7,217 nucleotides of DNA from an uncultured Ruaniaceae bacterium (GCA_938004115.1 CALKWS010000194.1:1-7217); one strand, 5' to 3'. Counted from the stretch's first letter, positions 1-5,917 are shown. Notes: a model not told the origin generated them from the letters alone. Made by a program: numbers and translations.

Positions 1-48
1 CGCCGGCTTCCGCGGTCCTGACCACCCCGCTGATCGCCCGCACGGCAC

Positions 49-182
49 CGATACCGCCAGCGCCACCGGATGCCGCCGGCCAGAACCATCCAGTTCGACG
101 CCCGGCGGCGAGGTCGAGGCAAGCGGCGCGCGACCCTGGCACGAGGCCTCGACCTCGATACCGCCAGTCGCAGCGATGCCGC
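49..182. repeat. Imperfect 28-bp direct repeat, two copies
   Basis: Copy one is 49-76 and copy two is 156-182. Both begin with the same 12 bases (CGATACCGCCAG) and end with the same 8 (GATGCCGC), with a few mismatches and one single-base gap between, about 23 of 28 positions matching by eye. The copies start 107 bp apart, not a multiple of three, so this is not a protein repeat. Function unknown. Confidence 0.55.
109..157. repeat. Perfect 12-bp inverted repeat, possible stem-loop
   Basis: CGAGGTCGAGGC at 109-120 is exactly reverse-complementary to GCCTCGACCTCG at 146-157, with 25 bases between. An RNA crossing it could form a 12-bp GC-rich stem with a long loop. No T-run follows on either strand, so a classical intrinsic terminator is not supported. 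The right arm abuts the second copy of the direct repeat at 156. Confidence 0.5.
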
Positions 183-290
183 ACTGCCCCACGCCCCCGC
201 GATGGGCCGGGCTGCCGGGGAGTCGTCCACAGAGGTCGGGGCCGTCCACAGCAGGTTCCTGCGGCACTGTTTCACCGGTGCCGCAGCCAT

Positions 291-296
291 CAATAT
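291..296 (+). promoter_or_regulatory. Possible -10 element for a leaderless start
   Basis: CAATAT at 291-296 resembles an actinobacterial -10 hexamer (one mismatch to TANNNT). It lies six bases before the ATG at 303, so transcription would start at or next to the start codon. No Shine-Dalgarno sequence precedes this ATG, which fits a leaderless message. No good -35 is visible at the usual distance. Motif reading only. Confidence 0.3.
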
Positions 297-302
297 GCCC
301 GG

Positions 303-1271
303 ATGAGGACTCCCCCGAGCAATCTCCAGTTATCGGCGCACTATCCCCACGGAGCGCTGCGTGCAGAACATCGCCGCGGCACGCTGGTGCGACTCCGGCG
401 GGGAGCCTACGTACCGGCGGACGCCAACTCCGAGGACGCCCAACGCGTGCACGACCGGTGCGTCGCGGTGGCCCAGCAACTGCGCACCCGGTACGCATTC
501 AGCCACGACACTGCGGCGGTCCTGCATCAGTTGCCGACCTTTCGGATCAGTACCGATGTCGTCCACGTCGTCCAGGAGGTCCGGCCTTCGGGTTCCAGGT
601 CGCCGGATATCGTCCGACACGTCACCAAGACTCTGCCACCATCCGATATCTCGCTCGTGGATCGCCTCCCAGTGACAACTCTGGAACGAACCTGCATCGA
701 CTACGCCCGCTCGGCACACCCCGCTCACGCACTCGCCGTCGCTGATGCGGTACTACGCCGACTTTCCGGAACCACCCGGTTCTCGGCCGGACAGGAGAGC
801 GCCGCGGCCATCAAGGAAGACTTGGCCGAACGCATCGAACGCTTAGGGCCTCGCCGGGGAGTAGTGGGGGCCCGGGCTGTGATCGCCCATGCCGACGCAC
901 GTTCGGAATCGCCCGCGGAGTCATGGGTGCGGTGGCTCATGTTGACTACCGGCTTCGCAGTACCGGACCTCCAAACCCCGGTCGTCACGGACCAGGGAAC
1001 CTTCTACCCGGATCTGCTCTGGTCCGGTGCGGTTGTCCGCGGCAATTGGCGCTTCATCGGGGTGGAGTACGACGGCGTGGCCAAGTACCAGAGTCCCGAT
1101 GACCTCTACGCCGAGAAGGTGCGCGAGGATGCGCTCCGGGCGGCCGGCTGTCTGGTGATCCGGGCGACCAGGGCGGACCGCCGCGACCCCCGACGGCTGG
1201 TCGCGACAGTTGGCCAGCACGTGCTGTTGGACCCGGACGGTCCTCGCCGCGCCCTCCTCCCCCGGCGTTGA
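303..1271 (+). CDS. AbiEi-like winged-helix protein with C-terminal PD-(D/E)XK/DUF559-like nuclease domain
   Basis: 322 residues, soluble. The N-terminus (about 15-80) has the pattern LRAEHRRGTLVRLRRGAYVP, typical of the winged-helix part of AbiEi-type antitoxin proteins, followed by the usual FSHDTAAVLHQLP stretch. The C-terminal domain (about 200-300) shows SPAESWVR (E206), FYPDLLW (D237), GVEYDGVAKY (E255, D257, K261) and EKVREDALRAAGCLVIR (E271, R274, E275, D276). This is the order of the Vsr/DUF559-like PD-(D/E)XK fold, so acidic metal-binding residues look intact. Such two-domain genes are common and variable in actinobacteria; their function is not established. No AbiEii-type toxin gene lies beside it, so it is not a recognisable toxin-antitoxin pair. 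It has two rare TTA codons (330-332, 843-845) and more A/T-ending codons than purL in the first 60 (about 14 versus 8), suggesting accessory origin. The ATG at 303 lacks a Shine-Dalgarno sequence. Confidence 0.85.
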   Translation: MRTPPSNLQLSAHYPHGALRAEHRRGTLVRLRRGAYVPADANSEDAQRVHDRCVAVAQQLRTRYAFSHDTAAVLHQLPTFRISTDVVHVVQEVRPSGSRSPDIVRHVTKTLPPSDISLVDRLPVTTLERTCIDYARSAHPAHALAVADAVLRRLSGTTRFSAGQESAAAIKEDLAERIERLGPRRGVVGARAVIAHADARSESPAESWVRWLMLTTGFAVPDLQTPVVTDQGTFYPDLLWSGAVVRGNWRFIGVEYDGVAKYQSPDDLYAEKVREDALRAAGCLVIRATRADRRDPRRLVATVGQHVLLDPDGPRRALLPRR

Positions 1272-1275
1272 CCCG

Positions 1276-1305
1276 GGCCGAGGTCGTGCCTTTCGGCCGA
1301 GGTCG
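1276..1305. repeat. Short tandem repeat between convergent genes
   Basis: GGCCGAGGTCG occurs at 1276-1286 and again at 1295-1305, a 19-bp period. It starts five bases after the first gene's stop codon. GGCCGA (1276-1281) can also pair with TCGGCC (1293-1298) as a weak six-base stem. The 98-bp gap 1272-1369 holds nothing else except the hairpin next to purL. Confidence 0.45.
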
Positions 1306-1351
1306 CGCGCACCTTCCCACGACTTTGACCGTGAGCGTCGAACTCGGCGGG

Positions 1352-1369
1352 CTGGGACGGTGAGTCCAG
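1352..1369 (-). terminator. Hairpin directly after purL stop
   Basis: CTGGGAC (1352-1358) and GTCCAG (1364-1369) pair as six base pairs with one bulged G around a five-base loop. The hairpin directly abuts the purL stop codon (1372-1370 on the minus strand). No T-run follows, so it would be a weak or non-canonical actinobacterial terminator. It may serve both convergent genes or neither. Confidence 0.3.
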
Positions 1370-3670
1370 TCAGCCGAACAACGCAGGCAGCGTCCCGCGG
1401 TGGGCGCGGTCCAACTCAGCCATCTCGATCCCGAACTGGTCCGCGACCTGCAGTCCGGCGTCGTCGTCCGTCACGCCCAGCCGGGTCACCGGCACTCCGT
1501 GCTCGGCTGCGAGCGCCTCGACCGCCTCGGCCCGGCCGGTGGCCACGACCGCGCGGGCGCCGGACTCGGAGAACAACGCGGTGGCCGGGTCGATGCCGTC
1601 CCGCTGGAGCACGGCGGCCAGGTCCACCCGGGCACCCACGCCGAACCGCAGCACCGATTCGGTGAGCGCCTGGACGAGCCCGCCGTCGGACAGGTCGTGG
1701 CTGGCGTCCACCAGCCCGCCGCGAACGGCGTCGATGAGCACGCGCGCCAGGGCCCGCTCGGCGGCCAGGTCCACCGCGGGCGGATGGCCACCCAGGTGGG
1801 CGTGCACCACATCGGCCCACACCGACCCGGACAGTTCCTCGGCCGTGGAGCCCAGCAAGAGGATGTCCAGCCCGGCGCGCGACCACCCGGAGGGCACGGT
1901 CACCGACACGTCCGGCAGGACCCCGAGCACCGCCACCACCGGCGCGGGGTTGATCGAGGCGTCGATGTGCCCGGGCGGCAGGTCGGCGGACTTGGTGGAG
2001 TTGTACAGCGACACGTTCCCGCCGGTCACCGGGACGCCCAGGTCCAGGCACGCATCGGCCAGGCCGGTGATGGCGCGCACCAGTTGCCACATCGCGTCCG
2101 GGTCCTCCGGGGACCCGAAGTTCAGGCAGTCACTGACGGCCACCGGTTCGGCACCGACGGTGGCGACGTTGCGGTACGCCTCGGCCAGGGCCTGCTGCGC
2201 CCCGGCGTAGGGGTCGAGCTTGGTGTACCGGCCGTTGGCGTCGCCGGCCAGCGCCACCCCCAGGTTCGAGTCGGCGTCGATGCGCACCACGCCGGCATCG
2301 TCCGGGGCGGCGAGCACGGTGTTGCCGCGGGCGGCCTGGTCGAACTGGTCGCTGACCCACTGCTTGCCGGCCAGGTTCGCGCTGGCCAGCACGGTGAGCA
2401 CCTGAGCCCGGAGTTCCTCCGGGGTGCCGGGGCGCGGCAGCCGCTCTGCGGCGTCGGCGTTCAGTTCGGCCTGCCAGGCCGGTTCGGCGTAGGGGCGGTC
2501 GTACACCGGGCCGTCGTGGGCGACGGTGCGCGGGTCCACGTCCACGATCCGTTCACCGTGGTGGTCGATGGTGAGCCGGCCGGTGTCGGTCACCTCCCCG
2601 ATCACGGCGGCCTCCACCTTCCACCTGGAGGCGATCGCGAGGAACTGCTCGAGTTTGTCCGGTGCGACCACGGCCATCATGCGTTCCTGGGACTCGCTCA
2701 TCAGGATCTCCCCGGCGTTCAACTCGGGGTCCCGCAGCGGCACCCGTTCCAGGTCCACGTGCATCCCGCCCTCACCGTTGGAGGCCAGTTCCGAGGTGGC
2801 ACACGAGATGCCGGCGGCGCCCAGGTCCTGGATCGCCTCGACCAGGTCGGCCGCGAACGCCTCCAGGCAGCATTCGATGAGTCGCTTCTCCAGCAGCGGG
2901 TCGCCGACCACCGGTTTGGGCGCCTTCACCGACTTGTTCTCATCGAAGGTGTCGCTGGCCAGGATGGAGGCACCGCCGATCCCGTCCCCGCCGGTGCGCG
3001 CGCCGAACAGCACCACCTTGTTCCCGGGTCCGGTGGCATTCGCCAGGTGGATGTCCTCGTGGCGCAGCACCCCCAGGGCCAGGGCGTTGACCAGCGGGTT
3101 GCGCTGGTAGGAGGGGTCGAACACGGTCTCCCCGCCGACATTGGGCACCTCCAGGCCCTTGCCGTAGTCGGCGATGCCGGCCGCAGCGCCGGTCAGGACG
3201 CGGTGGGTGTCGGGATGGTCCGGATCACCCACCCGTATCTGGTCCATCACCGCTACCGGCCGGGCACCCATGGAGATGATGTCGCGGACCACCCCGCCCA
3301 CGCCGGTGGCCGCCCCGTGGTAGGGCTCGATGTAACTGGGGCTGTTGTGCGACTCCACCTTGTAGGTCACCGCCCAGCCGTCCCCGATGTCCACCACGCC
3401 GGCGTTCTGGCCGATGCCCACCAGCAGTCGGGCACGCATCTCCTCGGTGGTCTTGGCGCCGAACTGCGCCAGGTGCTTCTTGGAGGACTTGTAGGAGCAG
3501 TGTTCGGACCACATCACCGAGTACATCGCCAGTTCGGCGGAGGTGGGGCGCCGGCCCAGGATCTGCAGGATGCGTGCGTACTCCTCCTCCTTGAGGCCCA
3601 GTTCGGTGTAGGGCTGGTCCAGTTCGGGAGTATTGCGGGCGTGGGCGACGGTGTCAGCGGCGTGCGTCAA
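1370..3670 (-). CDS. purL: Phosphoribosylformylglycinamidine synthase subunit PurL (small type)
   Basis: 766 residues, cytosolic, the usual size for the small PurL that works with PurS and the glutaminase PurQ. It catalyses the ATP-dependent conversion of FGAR to FGAM, step four of de novo purine synthesis. Family motifs in order: ELGLKEEEYARILQILGRRP (23-42), SVMWSEHCSYK (51-61, His57), KVESHNSPSYIEPYHGAATG (104-123), GGVVRDIISMGARPVAVMD (125-143), NVGGETVFDPSY (177-188), DLGAAGISCATSELAS (282-297), SESQERMM (325-332), and in the second half DPYAGAQQALAEAYRN (486-501), SDCLNFGSPEDP (513-524), PVTGGNVSLYN (547-557) and ASHDLSDGGL (656-665). The start is TTG, supported by GAGGA seven bases upstream and by homologous sequence from the N-terminus on. 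purS and purQ are not in the window. Oddity: the usual ESHNHPS reads ESHNSPS and the nearby EPYQG reads EPYHG. The motif framework is otherwise intact, so I expect a functional enzyme. Confidence 0.97.
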   Translation of the reverse strand: MTHAADTVAHARNTPELDQPYTELGLKEEEYARILQILGRRPTSAELAMYSVMWSEHCSYKSSKKHLAQFGAKTTEEMRARLLVGIGQNAGVVDIGDGWAVTYKVESHNSPSYIEPYHGAATGVGGVVRDIISMGARPVAVMDQIRVGDPDHPDTHRVLTGAAAGIADYGKGLEVPNVGGETVFDPSYQRNPLVNALALGVLRHEDIHLANATGPGNKVVLFGARTGGDGIGGASILASDTFDENKSVKAPKPVVGDPLLEKRLIECCLEAFAADLVEAIQDLGAAGISCATSELASNGEGGMHVDLERVPLRDPELNAGEILMSESQERMMAVVAPDKLEQFLAIASRWKVEAAVIGEVTDTGRLTIDHHGERIVDVDPRTVAHDGPVYDRPYAEPAWQAELNADAAERLPRPGTPEELRAQVLTVLASANLAGKQWVSDQFDQAARGNTVLAAPDDAGVVRIDADSNLGVALAGDANGRYTKLDPYAGAQQALAEAYRNVATVGAEPVAVSDCLNFGSPEDPDAMWQLVRAITGLADACLDLGVPVTGGNVSLYNSTKSADLPPGHIDASINPAPVVAVLGVLPDVSVTVPSGWSRAGLDILLLGSTAEELSGSVWADVVHAHLGGHPPAVDLAAERALARVLIDAVRGGLVDASHDLSDGGLVQALTESVLRFGVGARVDLAAVLQRDGIDPATALFSESGARAVVATGRAEAVEALAAEHGVPVTRLGVTDDDAGLQVADQFGIEMAELDRAHRGTLPALFG

Positions 3671-3677
3671 CGAAGGA

Positions 3678-3682
3678 TCCTC
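3678..3682 (-). promoter_or_regulatory. Ribosome binding site fixing the TTG start of purL
   Basis: GAGGA on the minus strand, seven bases before TTG at 3670-3668. Its strength and spacing, plus family-like sequence starting soon after, favour TTG over a downstream start. Confidence 0.7.
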
Positions 3683-3705
3683 ACGGTGGCGGGAGCGACG
3701 TCAGT

Positions 3706-3711
3706 AATCTA
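3706..3711 (-). promoter_or_regulatory. Predicted purL -10 element
   Basis: TAGATT on the minus strand fits TANNNT and would start a message near 3699, leaving a leader of about 30 bases that includes the GAGGA site. No convincing -35 is seen 17-19 bases upstream, where the sequence reads around CTATCGG. The first copy of the 15-bp repeat begins at the edge of this hexamer. Confidence 0.4.
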
Positions 3712-3755
3712 CCGGCCGCCCGGGTCATGCCGATAGGTGCACCGGCCGCCCGGGT
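3711..3755. repeat. Exact 15-bp tandem direct repeat in the divergent promoter region
   Basis: ACCGGCCGCCCGGGT occurs exactly at 3711-3725 and 3741-3755, start-to-start 30 bp, about three helical turns. The copies lie between purL (minus) and the DUF3054 operon (plus). The first overlaps the space between the purL -10 and where its -35 should be. The spacing suggests two protein-binding sites on one DNA face. The regulator is unknown, and chance in GC-rich DNA is possible though 15 exact bases makes it less likely. Confidence 0.55.
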
Positions 3756-3821
3756 AGTGGCGCCGTCACAACAGCCGCTATCCGGTGTACACCACCACCC
3801 CCGGCGGGCGAGGATGGGTCC

Positions 3822-4232
3822 ATGCGCCTGACAACGATCGTGCTGGATCTGCTGGTGGTCCTCGCGTTCGCCGTGGCCGGGCAGTCCAGCCACTACGGCT
3901 CGGTGACGGTGTCCGCGGTGCTGCTGACCGCCTGGCCGTTCGCCGTCGGCGCGCTGGTCGGGTGGGTGGTCACCGGTGGCGCGGGCTGGGCGCTGCGCAG
4001 TCTGCGGGCCGGAGCGGTGATCTGGCCTGTGACGGTGATCCTCGGGATGGCGCTGCGCTGGCTCACCGGCTCCGGGACGGCACTACCGTTCGTGGTGGTG
4101 GCAACCGGGGTCCTGGGTGCCGGTCTGCTCGGCTGGCGAGCCGTCGCCGCACTGCTGGCCCGCCGGGCGCCGGAGCCCCATGGGGGCGCCACCCCTGTCA
4201 CTGGAACCGACTCCGCTGGAGGAACATCATGA
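3822..4232 (+). CDS. DUF3054 family membrane protein
   Basis: 136 residues with four likely membrane helices: about 4-20, 29-51, 63-82 and 86-112. The pattern LDLLVVLAFAVAGQSSH, then TAWPFAVGALVGWVV, then VILGMALRWLTGSGTALPFVVVA and GLLGWRA is that of DUF3054, a small actinobacterial and archaeal membrane family of unknown function. The C-terminus (115-136) is a short polar tail. ATG 3822 has GAGGA at 3810-3814, seven bases upstream. Its stop overlaps the next start (ATGA, 4229-4232), so the two genes should be co-transcribed and translationally coupled. It diverges from purL; a possible promoter (GTCACA 3765-3770, 17 bases, TACACC 3788-3793) is weak, and a 10-bp palindrome GGTGTACACC lies at 3784-3793. 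Confidence 0.85.
   Translation: MRLTTIVLDLLVVLAFAVAGQSSHYGSVTVSAVLLTAWPFAVGALVGWVVTGGAGWALRSLRAGAVIWPVTVILGMALRWLTGSGTALPFVVVATGVLGAGLLGWRAVAALLARRAPEPHGGATPVTGTDSAGGTS
4218..4222 (+). promoter_or_regulatory. Ribosome binding site for the GerW-family gene
   Basis: GGAGG six bases before ATG 4229, inside the end of the DUF3054 gene. It fixes the start here rather than at any earlier codon in the same frame, which stays open back to 3785 only as a shadow of the DUF3054 gene. Confidence 0.8.
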
Positions 4233-4663
4233 GTGAACACGAACCGGGCGATGCCAACCTGCCCACCGAAGCATCCCGGGACACGATGAAGGTGAGCCGG
4301 GCCTTCGGCGAGGCGTACCAGGCCGATGGCGCCACCATCATCCCGGTGGCCAAGGTGATGGGGGGCTCCGGGCTGGGATTCGGCTCCGGCGGTGAGCGCC
4401 GCAGCGATGAGGACGGACCGCACGCGGAGGGTTCCGGGGGCGGCGGGGGCTACGGCGCCCGGGTGAAGCCCCTGGGGGTCTACGCCGTGCGCGACGGGAA
4501 GGTGTCCTGGCAGCCGGCGATCGACGTGAACCGGGCGATCATCGGCGGACAGGTCGTGGCGATCGTGATGATCGTGGCGATCGCCTGCATGCGCCGGGTA
4601 CGCCACAAGGCCCGCCGGTGGGACTACCTCACGGCCCGGGCCAAGCGCGGCAAGCGGGGCTGA
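4229..4663 (+). CDS. GerW (YtfJ) family protein with C-terminal membrane segment
   Basis: 144 residues. The centre matches the GerW/YtfJ family: VSRAFGEAYQADGATIIPVAKV (22-43), a Gly-rich stretch GGSGLGFGSGG (45-55), an acidic spacer, then GSGGGGGYGARVKPLGVYAV (68-87) and KVSWQPAID (91-99). In Bacillus, YtfJ/GerW is needed for normal spore germination. Actinobacterial relatives are common in species that make no endospores, where the role is unknown. Here a hydrophobic segment at about 103-120 is followed by a strongly basic tail (MRRVRHKARRW to the end), predicting a C-terminal anchor with the positive tail in the cytosol by the positive-inside rule. It overlaps the DUF3054 gene by four bases, suggesting the two proteins act together at the membrane. 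No sporulation genes are seen nearby. Confidence 0.85.
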   Translation: MSEHEPGDANLPTEASRDTMKVSRAFGEAYQADGATIIPVAKVMGGSGLGFGSGGERRSDEDGPHAEGSGGGGGYGARVKPLGVYAVRDGKVSWQPAIDVNRAIIGGQVVAIVMIVAIACMRRVRHKARRWDYLTARAKRGKRG

Positions 4664-4680
4664 GCGCTCATAAGGCGCTC
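4662..4680 (+). terminator. Hairpin overlapping the GerW-family stop codon
   Basis: GAGCGC (4662-4667) and GCGCTC (4675-4680) form a perfect six-base stem around a seven-base loop, starting inside the TGA stop. No T-run follows. The remaining gap to the hydrolase gene holds only a short imperfect repeat (TCCGCGAAC at 4699-4707 and 4716-4724). Confidence 0.3.
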
Positions 4681-4757
4681 CGGCAGGTAGAAGGACGCTC
4701 CGCGAACGACGGCGATCCGCGAACCGACGCCGAACGCGCAGTTGACGCGCGGCGCCG

Positions 4758-5804
4758 CTACGCCACCGGCTGCGGGGCGAACTCCGCCAGCCGCGGTGCC
4801 AGCCGGGAAGCCATCAGTTCGTACCCGGTGCCGTCCGGGTGCAGCCCGTCGGGCATCAGGTGCGCCTCATCGGCGCTGAGGATGTCCCGGCCATCGATGA
4901 GATGAACGTCGGGGTCATCGGCTCGGGCGGCGGTGGTGACGTCGGCGACGATGGTCCGGACTTGGCTGAGCGTGAGCCCGCTGCTCTGCAGTTCCCCGCC
5001 CTGGAACATCCCGGCCTCGTTCGGGGTGTCCTCCCGGTCCGGGCTGGCGATCGGGGTGATCACCACGATCGGCACCCCTGGGTGGGCATCGCGCACCTGG
5101 TCGATGAACCCGGCCACCTGCGGTGCCAGCGACCGTTCGTTGAAACTGGAGTTGCCGTAGATGTTGATACCCAGGCACAACGTCACCAGATCGGCCGGGG
5201 TCGCGGCGATGGTGCGCGCGGCGATGGGGTCCAGGTGGCACTGGCCGGAGAACCCCAGGCAGGTCAGGTCCCACCCCCACCGGCGGGCCACCAGCGCCGG
5301 CCATGTCTGGCTCGGGCCGTGGGCCGCGGCGCACTGGGTGATCGAGCTGCCATAGGTGACCCACCGCGGGCCCTCCGGCAGCGCCTGCAAGACGGTCCCG
5401 CCATCGACCGTGGCCGCACCGACGCGGGTCAGGGCGGCCTGCGGCAGCCAGATCTGCACCTCACGGGTCCCGCCGTCGAGTGCGACGTCCAGTTGGGTGG
5501 CACCCTCTGAGAGTTCGGTGCGGCTGTGCTGTTCGCCGTCGATCAGCACGTCCACGTGTGCCTCCCGCTCCGGGGAGAGGTTCTCGATGGGGAGCCGCAC
5601 TGCGGTGGCGTCGGTGCGCATCTGCAGCCGCACCCCGGCCGGCATCTGCGCGGTCCACAGCAGGCCCGGGGCGTGGGCGCGGGCGGCGCGTTCGGGAAGT
5701 AGGCGCCAGGGCTGCCACCAGGGGCCGTCCTGCACCCAGCCCACCGCACCGCGCCAGTACGGGCTGTCGGTGGAGGGCGCGAGCGTGGGAGCGTCAGTGT
5801 TCAC
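4758..5804 (-). CDS. SGNH/GDSL-family hydrolase with N-terminal beta-rich domain
   Basis: 348 residues from GTG 5804. The C-terminal half is an SGNH hydrolase: block I YGSSIT (151-156, nucleophile probably Ser154), block II GFSGQ (184-188, Gly187 as oxyanion candidate), block III LGIN (211-214, Asn214), block V DGLHP (319-323, Asp319 and His322). All catalytic positions are present. Residues about 15-140 look beta-rich and resemble the N-terminal sandwich of GDSL proteins that act on acylated carbohydrates; this part is inference. The likely reaction is ester hydrolysis, perhaps deacetylation of a sugar; the substrate is unknown. No signal peptide or membrane helix is evident, so it is probably cytosolic. 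GTG 5804 is preferred over an in-frame ATG at 5882 because the extra 26 residues look unrelated and the predicted promoter and operator lie within that stretch. A LacI-type palindrome upstream suggests sugar-dependent repression. Confidence 0.88.
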   Translation of the reverse strand: MNTDAPTLAPSTDSPYWRGAVGWVQDGPWWQPWRLLPERAARAHAPGLLWTAQMPAGVRLQMRTDATAVRLPIENLSPEREAHVDVLIDGEQHSRTELSEGATQLDVALDGGTREVQIWLPQAALTRVGAATVDGGTVLQALPEGPRWVTYGSSITQCAAAHGPSQTWPALVARRWGWDLTCLGFSGQCHLDPIAARTIAATPADLVTLCLGINIYGNSSFNERSLAPQVAGFIDQVRDAHPGVPIVVITPIASPDREDTPNEAGMFQGGELQSSGLTLSQVRTIVADVTTAARADDPDVHLIDGRDILSADEAHLMPDGLHPDGTGYELMASRLAPRLAEFAPQPVA

Positions 5805-5812
5805 AGCGCCAC

Positions 5813-5843
5813 AGCCTAACCAATGTCGTACACCGAGGTGCAA
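5813..5843 (-). promoter_or_regulatory. Predicted promoter of the SGNH hydrolase gene
   Basis: On the minus strand TTGCAC (5843-5838), 19 bases, then TAGGCT (5818-5813), a good actinobacterial -10. Eight bases separate it from GTG 5804, so the message would start at or just before the start codon. The only Shine-Dalgarno-like sequence is a poor TAGG within the -10 itself. Confidence 0.45.
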
Positions 5844-5851
5844 CCGGTTGC
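5840..5851. promoter_or_regulatory. LacI-type palindromic operator candidate
   Basis: GCAACCGGTTGC is a perfect 12-bp palindrome with the central CG typical of LacI/GalR-family operators. It overlaps the predicted -35 of the hydrolase gene and lies 36 bp before its start codon, a classical repression position. No LacI-family gene is in the window, so the regulator would be encoded elsewhere. Confidence 0.5.
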
Positions 5852-5917
5852 TCGCATGGTCGTCGCCTTGACCCCGGACCAACCCGCGAATGCGGCCAGC
5901 CCGCGGGACCGTCGTCG

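Larger units (their letters stand above)
1..302. other. Left-edge region without a convincing gene
   Basis: About 300 bases precede the first gene. Several frames are open here on both strands, as expected from GC-rich DNA, but their translations are rich in Pro, Arg and Ser and match no family I know. The frame starting at base 1 stops at TGA 19-21, so an upstream plus-strand gene could end there, but six codons cannot show it. A minus-strand frame from ATG 290-288 runs open to the left edge (about 96 codons), but it is Arg-rich and I do not call it. What is visible is repeat structure (49-182), two copies of CGTCCACAG (224-232 and 243-251), and a possible promoter next to the first gene. 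Confidence 0.6.

Noticed and set aside
224..251. Two CGTCCACAG copies resembling actinobacterial DnaA boxes (TTGTCCACA)
   Set aside because: Each has one or two mismatches, there are only two copies, and no replication genes or AT-rich unwinding region are nearby; not an origin.
176..745. 189-codon plus-strand frame overlapping the start of the nuclease-like gene
   Set aside because: Pro-, Arg- and Ser-rich with no recognisable motif, and it overlaps by about 440 bases a gene with clear domain motifs.
303..1271. Complete AbiE toxin-antitoxin system
   Set aside because: No AbiEii-like nucleotidyltransferase gene is adjacent; the next gene is purL on the opposite strand.
1400..3736. 778-codon open frame on the plus strand opposite purL
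   Set aside because: It mirrors purL almost exactly; its Gly-, His-, Val- and Arg-rich translation matches no family. Long antisense frames are expected opposite genes with GC-rich third positions.
3785..4663. Longer 292-codon version of the GerW-family gene
   Set aside because: The extra upstream part is the DUF3054 gene read in another frame. GGAGG six bases before ATG 4229 and the family match set the shorter start.
4664..4757. Tandem repeat TCCGCGAAC (4699-4707, 4716-4724) and GCGGCGCCGC palindrome (4749-4758) as regulatory elements
   Set aside because: Short, GC-only patterns in a convergent gap where promoters are not expected; likely chance.
5805..5882. Earlier in-frame ATG (5882) for the SGNH hydrolase
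   Set aside because: It would place the palindrome and the TAGGCT promoter inside the gene, and the added 26 residues look unrelated to the family.
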